DNA of 64,000 nt, from the NCBI GenBank assembly GCA_028622995.1, contig JAJQJQ010000010.1, positions 2,294,001 through 2,358,000 on the forward strand, written 5' to 3'. Below are positions 26,914 to 39,421 of the stretch, piece by piece. Each line of letters opens with the position of its first letter. Positions within the stretch are counted from its first letter, which is position 1. Made by a program: the position numbers and the translations under genes. Below the pieces are notes generated by a model, which had not been told where the DNA came from, made no database searches, and saw nothing but the letters and a program-made list of their open reading frames with translations. Source of the stretch: Panagrolaimus kolymaensis. Lineage: Eukaryota > Nematoda > Chromadorea > Rhabditida > Panagrolaimidae.

Positions 26914-27855
26914 TTAATTAACAACAACAACATCATCTTCTTCGTCACTTGTTTCATTTTGCTCATTTTGAAGTCGTTCAGCACCCCAATTATAGCCACC
27001 AGGACGTTCATCAACCTCGACATAAGGCATTGGAGCAGGATCAAAGATACGTTTAAGAATAGTTGGAGTTTCAAGAATGTGAAAGCCATAAGGTTGATTG
27101 GGAAATACATCTTCCAAAAAGTAATATAAATGACCACAAGCAATACCTACAAAAGAATGTTGAAATGTTAATAAATGTATGACTTTTTTACCAAGTCCAT
27201 CAACCATTGCATTATTTCCAAGAAGAAGCGAGAAAAGAAGAAGTACCCAAGGAAGATATGGAGCATTAAAAGATAGAATACCAAAGAAATTCATTGGAAC
27301 CAAAGGGTTTCGACGACTCCAAACGTAAACAAGCATAATGGTAAAAGCTTGTCCAAGAAAAACGAGATGAATCATAGAAGCACAAGCAATCTATAAACAT
27401 TTTAAAGTAAGTAAATACATAAGTTATTATAAAACACACCATGAATATTGCATCAAGAATGAACATATAAACAAAATCAGCTGTACGTCCACTAAATGAT
27501 CCTTCCTCCAACATTTGACAATGACGATACGTGAATATAATATTGAAGAGAAAACTAAATCCAAATGAGCCAAAGTAGCAGAATGATGTGAAAAGTCGCC
27601 AAATCTAAAAACTAATAAAGTTAATTCCAAAGTAAGCAATCGAAAAAACAAACCTGTCCTTTAAACAAGATCAATTGCCAATTAAAATACAAATCAAATG
27701 GAGATATAAACTTCAAATCCTGTAAAACAACATCATCAGAAAGGATTCAATTATAAAATAAAGTTTACCGTAAGCAATGTAACCAAAAAACATGCGGTTG
27801 TATATGTCCTTGTTACAGGAGGCATTTGTTCATATGCTCGAAGAAGAGCCTGCAT
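26914..27855 (-). CDS. Derlin (DER1 family, Derlin-2/3-like), ERAD membrane protein
   Basis: Five exons (27855-27769, 27719-27654, 27604-27440, 27390-27192, 27146-26914) give 249 residues. Family landmarks are plain: [63 protein letters not shown], and [15 protein letters not shown]. The C-terminal [11 protein letters not shown] matches the p97-binding SHP box, and the tail is acidic. Derlins are rhomboid-fold pseudoproteases that help move misfolded proteins out of the ER with Hrd1 and p97. The sequence reads closer to Derlin-2/3 (C. elegans DER-2) than Derlin-1, which is inference. One residue stretch at the TM3 junction (FILDAIFM) departs from the usual Gly-rich sequence. Confidence 0.93.
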
Positions 27856-28753
27856 CTTGAGAACACGTAATAATCTGAAACTTTACATTACAATATAATT
27901 CGAGTTATTTCATGTAAAATAAAAACACGATATCGAAAAAAACATAAATAACGAAAATCAATGAGGCTGGATAAAATCTAGTCGTAAAAAAATAGCAAAA
28001 CCATTGTTTTTTTTTTAATTCAACAAATTGTAATTTGCTGCTGTCGAAAAGTAAATTAATCGAGATAACTTTTTTCGTGCTAAAACAATTTTATTATGCA
28101 AAAACATTACTTTTTCAAAAAATAAAACTTTTTTCTGATCAATTAACAAAAAATTTAAGACAATTTTAATAATTTTGTTTAATAAATTTTTCTAAAATAA
28201 AGATACATATATTTTTTCGACAACAATAAAATCCTATGCTGACGTAAGTTTCAAATATGAAATTCAATTCAACGTGTCCAAAAACAACGTGCATTTTTTT
28301 GTTTGTTTCAAAGTGTACAACATTCTAGGATCTTTTTTTTGTTAAAACACGTAGTAATAAATAAAAGAAAGCTCCAAGACGACCAAGAAAAAAAATTTTA
28401 GAATTGAAAAAGTGAAAAATCTTTACTTCATTGTTTTTTTGTCATTTTGCATTTTTTATCAAAACAATCGAAATTTTAATTGTCCATTCAATTTTAAATT
28501 CCTTTATAGCTGCCTAATTACAAAAAAGCAAAATTTGTGTGTAAAAAAGCTAAACATATCAGAATCGAATACTATCTAAACCAATCTAACATTTTTATTG
28601 TTTAAAGTAAAATTACAAAAAAGATTTATTTGATAAATTTAAAAATTTTGAAATTTTAATAATTTTTTACAAAATTGTTTAAATACTAAAAAGCGATATT
28701 ATTTATTCCATATATAAATGTGTGAGATTATATTATTATTATGAAAATAGAGA
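27856..28753. other. non-coding interval
   Basis: AT-rich, no gene supported. It lies between the start of the Derlin gene and the 3' end of the CRAMP1-like gene on the same strand, so it holds the Derlin promoter. Confidence 0.5.
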
Positions 28754-31183
28754 TCATTGCAATTTAGAGGTTTTTTTGGGAGATTGAAAATAATTAACAA
28801 AATCTTCAAATTGTCTACAATAATCAACGCTATTTTGTTGAGCCATCAAACCAATTTGATTTGAAAATTCATCCGTCAATGCTCTTTGTAAAGAAGCTCC
28901 ATCAATAGTTGCGGTTGGATCAAATGTATTATTGTTGTTTGTCGTTGATGATTGATTAGATGGAAGAGGAATGAGTACTGCTTTTTTATTTTTAACTGAT
29001 GACGAAGAAGAAGCTGCTGATGGGTTTAAAAATGAAAAATCTGTTGGTGGTTGTCCATTCGAAATATTATTGGATGAAACATTTGTAGCGGTAATATTTT
29101 GAGAAGCCGCTGCTGAAGAATTGTTTTCCACAGCTTTACGTTTTCTATTTATCAGAGATCGGGGACGGGCAATTAAAGCATCAGGTTGAATGGTTGTAAA
29201 AATATTATTTCTTGGTTTTGGTGCAACAACTTGAGATAACTTTGATGGACCAGGTGTTGGTGGCGGATTTGAAGATGGCAAAGTTGCTGGAGGCAGGCTA
29301 CTACTACTTGATGCAACTGCGGCTACTGTTGCAATTGAGGTAGATGGTTGTGGTTCAGGTGGTGGCGGTTGCTCAGGTTCGGGTTGATTTAAAATGGCTG
29401 AAGTTTTTGACATGCTATTCCATTGTTGAAGAAATCCAAGCATTTCATCTTCCACTATCGCTGTGTCTTCTTCTTCTTTTGATTCCTCGTTCTCTGGTCG
29501 CTTCTTTTTTTGTTGCATCTTTTTTCGTTTTCGAAAAGCATGCGTGGTTCCATGAACCATGTAATCTGTGCCATACCATAAATAATCTCGTTTCACAAAT
29601 GAAACAAATAAATCCCAAATACTTGGTGGAGTTTTAGATAAATTATGAACTTGATATGTGAAACTTAATTCTGATTGCATGCCACACTAAAACACGCTAC
29701 CTTTAAGGCAATCTAATATCTTAAAAATGGTTCTTACAATTAAATACAAATGCAGCGCGGAAACATTTTGAACATTATCTCTTGAAAGACCTTCTGTGAG
29801 AATATCATGTTTGAGTGAAAAATCTGTGACTGAACAACCATCAACAATAATGCTGGAAGGAATTTCGTCAGCTCTAGATTTTCTTCGAATTTGTTGTGGA
29901 CCTTGATTGGAGGATGAAGGCGAAACAAATCCTGGCACACATGGAGCTTCATTAGAATGTTCATCCGAAGCTATATCATTTCGATCTTCACAATATTTCA
30001 TTAAACTAAAAACTATGTATCTTATTTTGTTTATTTGGAATATATTTTCAAACCCTTGTAAACACATCCTTCGTTGAGCATCATCCAAAGATCGAACAAT
30101 AAGCTTAGGAAAAGTTGTTGTTTGATTGAATATAAGTTTAAATTTAGGCAAGCGTGATTCATCCTCAACTTGAAGAGTGGAATTTCTGGGCATCCATTTT
30201 CTTTGTAATAATTTAAATAAATTAGTCAATGAATCATTCATATCCAATTTAAAATATAAATATGGATTTTGTTCGCAGGAAATTACATAATCTTTATCTT
30301 TGTAACTATGCGGAGTTATTCGAATTCCGAGTTGTCGGGGAATATTTGCAAATTTTTCATCATCTGTAAAAAACGATTTTTAGTAATTTTGTTTCAGACT
30401 CTGTGAAAAACTTACATTTAAAAAACTGTCTCAATGCTTTACATGCGGGTGTTTTAACTACCACTTTTCGATTCTTTAATTTTACCGTTACAGTTCCATT
30501 GAGTAAAAGTTGTCGAAATGAATCCGGACAAATCTTTGCTCCCAAAGTTTTTTGCTTCCATTCACAACCATTTATAATTATAAATAATTCTTTTGCATCT
30601 CTTGGAATATTTCTAAATTCATCTTCACTTATTTTTGTTACAGCTCGAAAAGCTTTAAAAGTATTAAAATAATATTTTTGAATTTGTACTTTATCTCGCT
30701 TAATTTTATATTTGGCCATAAATTGACTCATTTGTTCAAAGTTTTTTCCATGCTAAAAATAGATAAGTAAAAAATTATTTTGGTTTAAAATGTGCTTCAC
30801 TAAACCTCTTTTAATCCTTGATAAAATCGATTGGTTTCACTTGAAGACCATACTTGATTCTTCCTTTGCAATTGTTTGGTTGCTTCATCTTCAAGTAACA
30901 AATTTTCTGAGCACCCTGGAATTGCTTCAATTTCATGGTCATCAAGGTCTCTATGAATATTTTCATGTTGGTCTGTCGTTGTTATTTGTCCTTCAAGATT
31001 TGCATTATTCCCTTCAGCAAATATTCCCTCTTCGGTTATGCATTCGCTTAATTTTTTAACTGCTAAACTTCGAGTTGTTGGACCTAATTGTGTAATAACT
31101 TTATGCTGCAGTATTTCATTTGGAATTGATTCGGGAATCTCTAATTCGGAAGTGGATGGTGCTTGCAAATCTTCGTTATCCAT
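28754..31183 (-). CDS. CRAMP1/Cramped-like SANT-domain protein (about 757 aa)
   Basis: Exons 31183-30806, 30752-30416, 30363-29738 and 29686-28754 give 757 residues. After an acidic N-terminus, residues about 110-165 form a SANT/Myb-like domain (WSSSETNRFYQGLKEHGKNF, then QIQKYYFNTFKAF). A region typical of Cramped follows (AKELFIIINGCEW, VTVKLKNRKVVVKTPACKALRQFF, LFKLLQRKW). The C-terminal half is Ser/Pro/Gln-rich with a basic stretch. CRAMP1 proteins are nuclear and are linked to Polycomb-type regulation and linker histone H1 expression. A 48-nt segment at 30006-30053 has GT and tttttag ends and is a multiple of three, so it could be an optional intron (741 residues). The start ATG lies just after an acceptor, which suits trans-splicing. 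Confidence 0.8.
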
Positions 31184-31692
31184 TCCATGGGAGTATTTTC
31201 TGCAACAAAAAAAACATGAATGAACAATATATTTGGCAAACAAAAAACTGAGAAAAAGAAAAAAAGTACCACGTCACGTGCCTCATTTTTGTTTAACTAA
31301 AAAAGTTGAATATAATTGTAAAAACCATTAGCATTGGTTTTAAATTTAAGTTTTATTAAAAATGGGATACTTATAATATAGTTTGTTACTTTAAATTAAA
31401 AATAAACCAAAAAATAAAAACGCAAAAAGTGGACGAGAAAAAAATTGACAAGCAACAACAAAAAAAAAAGAGAATGGCGCGTTTGGTTAAAAAAGAAAAA
31501 AGATTTCTCTCTCACTCGAAGAAAATGGAAAAAATGTAACACAAATAATTCCCAATGAGAACATCGCTAAAAGTGCATTTTAAACATTGTGGTCTAACCC
31601 TAATTTTTAATTTTTAAAATTGTTAATTTCTCATTTTTTTAAAGAATGATTTATTAGGGAAAAATTTTATACAATTAATTCACAAATAATTA

Positions 31693-33462
31693 TCACAAAT
31701 TATATGACACCAATTTAGGTAGGTCTGTTTCAGTTCGATGCTTTAAAAGATTCCCAAATTTTTCAACATTCATTTCGATTAATATATTTTCCAAAATTAT
31801 TTGATCATCGGCTGATAATTTGAATTCATTTTTAACCTTTTCAATTGATGAATTATTTGCCAAAATTGCGAGTCGACTGATATTAGTTAAAACATAGGCG
31901 ACATAGGAAATTAAAGCTTGATCAGATGGAAAATGTAGCCGACTGAAAGGTTTTAAAAGATGGCCATTATAATGACGGCATAATAGTTTTTGATTATTTA
32001 AATCAATCCTCGTAAAAATGTTTGAAAATTCATTTTTTGTCATCCATTTATTTGATTCATTCCGAGTTGCAATGACGCCGGTAATTTGTGGTTTTTCAAG
32101 GCCATAGAAACTAAAACTAACCTCTTTTATTTTCACTAAAACGAAGGCAACCGAACTCGACTAAAAAATAAAAACTTACAAAGCTTCATCAGTTTCATAA
32201 ACTTTAAATTTTTCATGAATTTTCATAGGTCTAAGAAGGCTAAATTTATGGAGAACATCTAAAAGAGTGGATCTTCGTTCATTGGAAGCTAACGCAACAA
32301 TACGATCGCCGCTTAATATTGCAAACAGAATCTATAATTAAAATAGCTTATAACTAATTTAAATTTATTTTGGTTAACTCACATGTGAAAAAACTTTATT
32401 AAGTGAAGTTAGGGTGTTTGCGTATTCAAACTTTAAATTACTTTTAATGCTACTTAACGTGCAACCCGTTTTGCTGCTTAATTCGATAATTGGAATATTG
32501 CAAACATATAAACCTCCCAAGCAATCTTTTTTCTGTATTAATTTGTAATAAGTTTCTTGGAAGCGTTCATCAAAGGCATTAGCACTCTAAAATCCATTAA
32601 TTTATAACCTTTAAATTTTATGATAAAGCACTTACGCAAGGAGAAATATAAAACAGAGGCATTAAATCGGTTGCTGTTGCTTGACCAAGTAATGGAAAGA
32701 ATATTTTAAAATCTTCTGTTGCACTTCCACAAAAACAAGAACTATCATTCAATGGAGAAAGCACGGAATAAGCATTTCGAAGTCGTGGACTTGTTCGTTT
32801 TACTTGTTGCGCAAGTTCATGCAAACGTTTAGACATTTCTGGAGTTGGTTCATCCGAAGCAATTGCATAATATTTATTAAAATCATCTACTTCTATTGAT
32901 TGAGCTAAATGAACCATTTGTTCTGTAAGATGAGTAAACATTTGTCGATTGCAATTTAACATTGGATTAAAAATATTTGGATGCAATTCAGCAAAACGCT
33001 TTGAAAATGCTGGAGTAATTTCTTCGCCACTTATAAAAGCCAAAGCAAAAGGTCGCTAAAATTAAAAGTTTTTACAAAAGTAATGGAAATGTGAAACAAA
33101 CTTGAAAAGCTCGAGCAGTTATATCCAAAAGTGTCGAATATTGTATGATTGCATAAATTCCTAATTGTTGATTATATATGGTTGCTGTAGAACCATGTTC
33201 ATTTTCAGCACTCATTAACCAAAGTGCAATATGATCGAAATTAAATGTTTTGATTTCTTCTGGAAACCATTTAATTGGTTTTGGACCCAAAACTTGACAA
33301 AATTCTATTAAAACTAATGCTGATTCTTTGATTGGACTAACTCTTTTAAATGGATCAGCTTTTGTTTGATGTGAAACAAGCTGAGATACAAATAAATCTA
33401 AAATAATGATTTTGCTTAGAGAAAATTTAACAAAAAAAGAACTAACCAACTTGAGAAGGCAT
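31693..33462 (-). CDS. SMCR8-like longin/DENN protein (501 aa)
   Basis: Six exons (33462-33447, 33397-33102, 33055-32636, 32586-32383, 32331-32180, 32110-31693) give 501 residues. The N-terminal longin-like part has [56 protein letters not shown], which matches the SMCR8 pattern more closely than folliculin. The second half has a DENN-like strand-helix signature ([14 protein letters not shown]). SMCR8 partners with C9orf72 and WDR41 as a GAP complex in autophagy and lysosome regulation. The last exon joins through the second of several possible acceptors; the others run into stops. The protein is much shorter than vertebrate SMCR8, as is usual for nematode members. The folliculin family is the alternative. 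Confidence 0.78.
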
Positions 33463-34125
33463 TGTACATAAAAATGTGACAAATAAACTTGATCAAGCAG
33501 CAATTTTTTTGTGCAACACTCATTTTTCCATCATTACCATTTGGACCTTTGAGTTAAGTTTAAACATCAGAGTGGTCCTTGCTCTATGATTAAATCTGTA
33601 ATAGCAGCAGCTGTGATGAGGAAAAAACAGCTTTCATGCGCACACAACCAGCGAAAAACATTTTGACCTTAATATTTTAAATAAAAAAATTACTTGGTAA
33701 ACAAACTGTGTGCATCTTTTATATTTTGTGTTGCTTTTATCAAAAGTTTAAACCAAGTATCCAAAAACATTTTTTTAATCATAGTTTAAGAAAAGGCTTT
33801 TTTCTATTAATGTAAGTGTTAATCCAATTTTTATTAAAGCAAGCTTCTTTTTTATAATTATTTTATTTTTTTCAAGGAAAGATGATATACAAAGCCGATT
33901 ATATATATCTATTTGACAAGTGATGTAATAAGTTTAAATAATAATATTTTATAAAGATTAGTAAATAATAATATAATTAATTACAAGTTAAAGCTAAAAT
34001 AATAAATAATAAAAATGTATCAATCATAAATGAATAAAAAGCTAAAATAGAGGAATAAATTAATAAAGGAATTATTTAAATTTTCAATGTCAAAAAAAAT
34101 TTAAAAACAAAAGAGACTGTAGCAT
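33463..34125. other. AT-rich interval left of the transposon
   Basis: Promoter side of the SMCR8-like gene, then very AT-rich sequence up to the left transposon end. No gene seen. Confidence 0.5.
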
Positions 34126-34540
34126 AACGCCGAATGAGGAAACGCCGAATAAGGAAACGACGTTGGAAACGCCGAATGAGGAAACGCCGAATAAAGAAAC
34201 CATAATGGAAACGCCGAATGAGGAAACCCTACCATTTTTGAAGGGATATAGTTATGAAACTATCAGAATAGGGTAATTTGTGATAGATTTATGCAATATT
34301 AAGGATTGCCTGATGCCCTGAGGGGAAAATTAACTTTTTTTTTAAATTTTTGCATTTGACTAAGTATTTATTAGAGATTAATTAAAATGGTTATAAAATA
34401 AATTTTAAAATAGTTTTTGACCATGAATATGCAAATTTCTGCATATTATCCTAATTTTTTACTGCTACCATTATTTGTTTATCGCCTGTTGATAATGGGC
34501 TTGATGCTTTGCTTAATTTCTTTTACAACTTAATATTATA
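34126..34540 (+). repeat. left terminal inverted repeat of the MULE element
   Basis: The outer 100 bp is a higher-order array: 15-mers such as ACGCCGAATGAGGAA alternate with variants and 12-mers (ACGACGTTGGAA, ACCATAATGGAA) in a 42-bp period. The inner part is AT-rich and pairs with the right end, apart from about 60 bp (near 34374-34438) present only here. Confidence 0.9.
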
Positions 34541-35016
34541 CATATAATCTTTTGGTGATAATAACATTAAATACTGATGTTGGAAAACTTTCTGGAAATG
34601 AATAACTAAAAAAGCTTTGGCCTTATTCTTCAAACATATTTCAAAAAGAACCAAACAAAGAAGATGCTTTGAAGCACCTATGAGGACATCTCAATCACAC
34701 TTAAGTACCACTTGACATATGTTAATGAAGCAAGCATTTTTTTACCTCCAATTTCTGAATCAATCAAAAACTTCATTCATTCATTCCATACTTTCAGCGA
34801 TCAGTTGCTTCTCTTCATTTCTCTTGAAAATATTTTAAAATACGCGAATTATTATTTTATTGAGATTTTTTTCCAAATTATTATTTCATAGTTGATTCGA
34901 ATATTTTTATTTGTATTCTTTATTCATAGGATTTATATTTTCTTCGAGACTATCAAATATTTAATAGCTTCCATTTACGAGTTCTATCTTTTACCTTTTA
35001 TTTTATAGTTAGCAAT

Positions 35017-37726
35017 ATGTCTTCTCAAAAACATGTTACTGATAATGCTAAAGATGAAAGCTCCTTAGATGGAAATAAGCTTATTCAAAATTTTCTTAAA
35101 GCTGGTATGACCCATGCTGATGTAAAGAACTTGATACAAAACCAAAACGCCGCTGCATCTATTGCCAAAGCTGTCCAATCCCAGCCCGAAAAAGAAATTC
35201 CAAAAAAAAGAATTACTATTCCTTGGGATGATTGTGAGGTTCAAGACGAAATTTATATTTATGACAATAGTCCAGATGATTACGAAGGTGGCCAAGCGGA
35301 ACTTGGAAGAAAAATTGGTGTTATATTGAACCGAGAAGCGATCGGAAAAGGAACTGTTTGCAAATACTTACGCGGGCGATCAACTCGACCTCAACAATCA
35401 TATAGTAGGACGTAAGTGAAAAAACTTATTTATTTATTTTTTCATTCATTATTTTTATAGAACTGAATTTGAGTTGATTAAATCACAAAAATTGCATGAA
35501 AATATCATTATTATCAAATCCCCTGTATGTCGTTTGTTCAATCTTCACAAAAAAGTTGAAGAAATGTTATACTTTCGATGTGAAAAATGTAGGACTCTTA
35601 AAGAAAAGCATCCAAAATCTCAAAAAATAGTTGCAACCGCCATTTTGAATACTTCAACCAATGAACTTCGTTTCAAAGAACAACACCACGAACTTTGCGA
35701 CGCCTATAATATTGATAAAGTAGCTGCAACCCAAATAGTCCGAGAAGTACGTGAAACTCTTCAGAATAATGACCATATTAATATTCAGCAAGCATATGAA
35801 ATTGTAAGATATTTTTCTTTAATTAATTTGCATATATTTATTCTTAAATTTCAGGGAAAGAAAAAGGCAGAAGAAACCCCTGGAGATGCAATCGTCTTTT
35901 ATCCTCCTTTGGTTCAACAACGATATGGCCATTATCGTGCATCAAATAAAGGAAAAAAAGAAGCTGCAATTGTTCAAACCAAAGCTTTGGGTTTCACACG
36001 CAAATTAGGACAAAGATGTTGGGTCATCAATGAAAATGATGATGCAATGCTCGTAAGTTCCCGTCGATTATTAAGAACTCTTTCTGAAGCCACCATTATT
36101 ATGAGCGACGCAACCTTTGAATGTACTCCCACTGATTGGAAACAAGTATTGTGTGTGATGGCCCTTGTCATTCCCGATCCCAATAAACCTACTGAACGTG
36201 AATGGGTATGCGTAGCAATGGCTATAATGAAAAACAAAAATAAGAAGAATTATTTGAATATTTTTGGATGGTTAAAGAAAGCATTGGATGCTCATGGATG
36301 GAAATTATCCGCTGAGAGATGGCATGTTGACTTTGAAAAAGCTGCCTGGTTAGCTATTGAACATCATTTTGGAAATATTGTTCATGGTTGTTTGTTCCAT
36401 AGTAGTCAAGCAATTATAAGAAAAGCAAACACTTTGCATCTTATGCAACTTTACCAAACCCATGAAACTGTTCGCCAATGGATTAGAAATTTAATGGCTT
36501 TGCTATTGCTTCCCTGTGATCATGCAATTATCGTATTTGATTTGAAACTTTCAACACCTCCAGGAAGACCCAAAAATGTTAAAAAGGAAGACTGGCCTGT
36601 AAAGGAAATGAAAGTAAGATTAATTTTAATTTGCAAAATCGATAAATTTACAATTTATTTTTAGCAAATGGTTGAGTATATGCGGAACACATGGTTGAAT
36701 GAAAATTCCAAAATTTCATTTTATGGAATGCGATATTTCCGAAACACGAACCCCGTCGAATCCTTCAATGCATTTTTGAAGAGATCTGAATATATTAGAC
36801 GTCACCCCGCATTGTCAACCTTTTTAACCTCTATCAAAAAACTTTTTTTGGATGCTAGCAACCGTGTGAAGCAGCTCACCTCCAACAAACCTACAAAGGA
36901 AGTAAAAGTAAAATATATAGAAATGGATGGTGACTTAGAAAAATATGAGAATCAATATCGTTTGGATGTAATTGATATCGAAGAAGATTTGGATGAAGAA
37001 GAAATTGCTACTAAAGGTCTTCAACATGTCACTCGAGTCAGCTATTTATTGCAAAAAGCAAAAAGGGTAAAATCATCTCTTAAAAAATGTGGAATTGATT
37101 TGAATGGAACCGAAATGGGTGATGACAGTGATAATGGTGATGATGAAGAAAGTGGTGATGAAGAAAAAGAAAACGACGATTACCTCCAATTTTTCACCTC
37201 TGATAATGATGTAAATAATGAATCAGATTACATTGATGAACCCTCTAATTTCTCTAATACTTTGGCCCAAAAAATGGATGGATATGATACAGATGATGAA
37301 GTTTTAAATGACGATGATAAATTTGACTATGACTTTGGAGATTATCATACACCTCCAGCTTTCAGAGATGATTATGTTCCACCCCAAAAAGAAGAAGAAA
37401 AAATCACTTCATTCTCTCGTTCTCGATCACCCCAATCTTCTTTCAGCAGTTCTTATAAAAGAAAAGCTCCAATGGAAGAAAGCAATATCAAATCATCAAA
37501 ATGTTTGAAGCCCTCAAATAGCCCTCAAAAAATTATTATTCAAAGAGAATCATTGCGAACGCAAAGTGCATTGGCCGGCTTTAGACCACCATCAGACGAA
37601 TTCTTTGGTACACTCAAAAAAAAAAACACCCGTGGATGGCTAAAAAAGTGTACGTCAATGGGTTTTTGGGCGGACAATAATGTACTCTCGTGTCCAAAGG
37701 CATTTTATACGAAAATGTACATTTAA
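35017..37726 (+). CDS. MULE-type DDE transposase (852 aa)
   Basis: Four exons (35017-35411, 35461-35803, 35855-36613, 36665-37726) give 852 residues. An N-terminal Cys/His zinc-binding region (C172-x2-C175 ... H207/H208-C211) resembles the FLYWCH/WRKY-GCM1 fingers of MULE transposases. The catalytic core has D331 in IIMSDATFE, D405 in WHVDFEKAAW, the diagnostic GCLFH (424-428), and E531 in NTNPVESFNAFLK, the expected order and spacing for a Mutator-like RNase H fold. The C-terminal third is acidic, then Ser/Lys-rich with a likely nuclear localisation signal (KRKAP). All motifs are intact, so it may be active. Its introns are host-like and in frame. It presumably binds the subterminal repeats of this element. 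Confidence 0.93.
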
Positions 37727-38178
37727 AGCCCATCAGTGTCTTAAAATGATATGGCGAAGTCAAAAAAAGTGTACAAAAAACTTTTTAAATTGGTACTATG
37801 ATGTCTTAAAAAATATACCGAAATGTATTTTTTGGTTGTCTGTTGCCTTTTTTTATACCTAATCGGGGATAAAATTATGGACAGTATCTTTTTTTCTCGC
37901 TTTTCACTTTTCAGTATTCTGCTTTTTATTGCTCGTTTTTCTTGCCTCTTTACTAAACCACTACTTTCCACTTACAACAGTATATGCAATTTCACGATTT
38001 ATTAAACAAAAAACAATCAAAACAAACAAAAAACAAATCCTCGGATAACAAATAACAAAGCCCTGGATAGCAAAGAACAAATAAAATAATAACAAACTAC
38101 ATTGACAGAGATTTATGCCTGGGTGGAATAGTTTGAGATAGTTGATTGAGTTGTTGATTTGCTGAGAACCATCGAATC

Positions 38179-39379
38179 CTAGGATACTGAGATACTTCGT
38201 CTTTCGATTTCTAAAAACAACTAGATTATTTAAAAAGTTACAAAGGAGATTAAACTTACCTCTATGTTGGAACAAGATATCAAAGTAAAGATTTGCCCTG
38301 GTGCCTTTCATACCTTTAACATCAAGTCCTGCAAGATGCTCCAAAACCACATGGAAGTCTTCAAGTTCTTTAGCATATGAGACGTCGAAGATGTGATGGA
38401 TTTCCACAATGGACTGCAGCGCATCAGCAAAATCTCCGGGTACCTAAAAGCTATTGTAAAATATGATATCAAATGAAATTACTTACTTTTAAACACTCGT
38501 CGTCGATGCATACGAAGAAATTGTATCCCTGGTTTGCAGGAAAAGGTAAGATCATTGCAGCTTTTTGGCCAATTGTTTTTCTATGGTCAGCAATGGAACG
38601 AACAATTGTAAAGTCCTGAAAGTGTTTAAGAAGAAAAGTTATGGTAAAAAACGTAGATTTTTACCTTTCCATCAACAATCAATCGATCGTATTTGCAGTT
38701 TTTGCTTCGATAACAATAAACAGGAACAAGTTTAACCAGTATTTTGCATACTTGCATCATATCACTTTCAAGGCCTTGGTGAACATCATCCAAAAAGATT
38801 CCTTTGACTTTGCCCAGGGCGACGATAGCTGCAGCATAACGTTGTAAAGCTAAACGAACGTTGAAAACAGGTTGATGTTTGATATTTTCCATGGTTAACT
38901 TGTAGTCATGTCGAAGCTATAACAATTGAAAAGAGTATAAAAAGTGAATACAAAAACATACCAACGTTGCATTTCTAAGAAAACAAGGAAACTTCTTGAG
39001 CATGGTTTCAATGCGGCGATGCTTTCGAGATAGATCTTCATCCATTTCTTTTAACCATTTGCGTCGGAATTGGCTGTAAAAAAGAGATAAATAAGTCATT
39101 GCAAAAAAGAAATGCTTCATAAGTACTCATATTTCCTTCCTGACACTCCCCGCGAATATACAAGGTCCCTTTTTTCCTATCAAAATTTTAGAATTTCACT
39201 TACCTTGAGTTTGCTACAAGTTGATCGATTGCCTCTGGCATATCCGCCTCAAATAATGCAGCAGCTGCTTCATCAAGATCAAATGTTGTTGAATGAGTAA
39301 ACGATAGCTTCATCTTCTTCATCCTTGGTGATTCTTCATTTTTAACAGCTTTTTGCGCCTTTCTTTTGTTCACAGCCAT
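38179..39379 (-). CDS. transposon-borne gene B: SAMD3-like C-terminal domain protein (294 aa)
   Basis: Six exons (39379-39204, 39073-38962, 38916-38665, 38615-38487, 38443-38260, 38210-38179) give 294 residues. The N-terminus is basic (MAVNKRKAQKAVKNEESPRMKKMK), suggesting nuclear entry. The C-terminal half reads FFVCIDDECLKV..., FDVSYAKELEDFHVVLEHLAGLD and KGMKGTR. This pattern, from memory, resembles a domain found in multi-copy SAMD3-like and transposon-associated animal proteins (FVVIDG...AFNVKYP.E....EFLQ...KGTK). Its function is unknown. It lies directly downstream of gene C, 42 nt from that gene's stop to this ATG. The last exon is short and ends quickly (REIERRSISVS). An accessory role in transposition is inference. 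Confidence 0.65.
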
Positions 39380-39421
39380 GACAACAGAGTTTTTTGATCA
39401 CGGGATAAGTAAAGTTGAAAA

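Noticed and set aside
34126..34235. CRISPR-like array (short regular repeats)
   Set aside because: Units are 12-15 bp without unique spacers, occur as mirror images at both ends of a transposon, and the DNA is eukaryotic.
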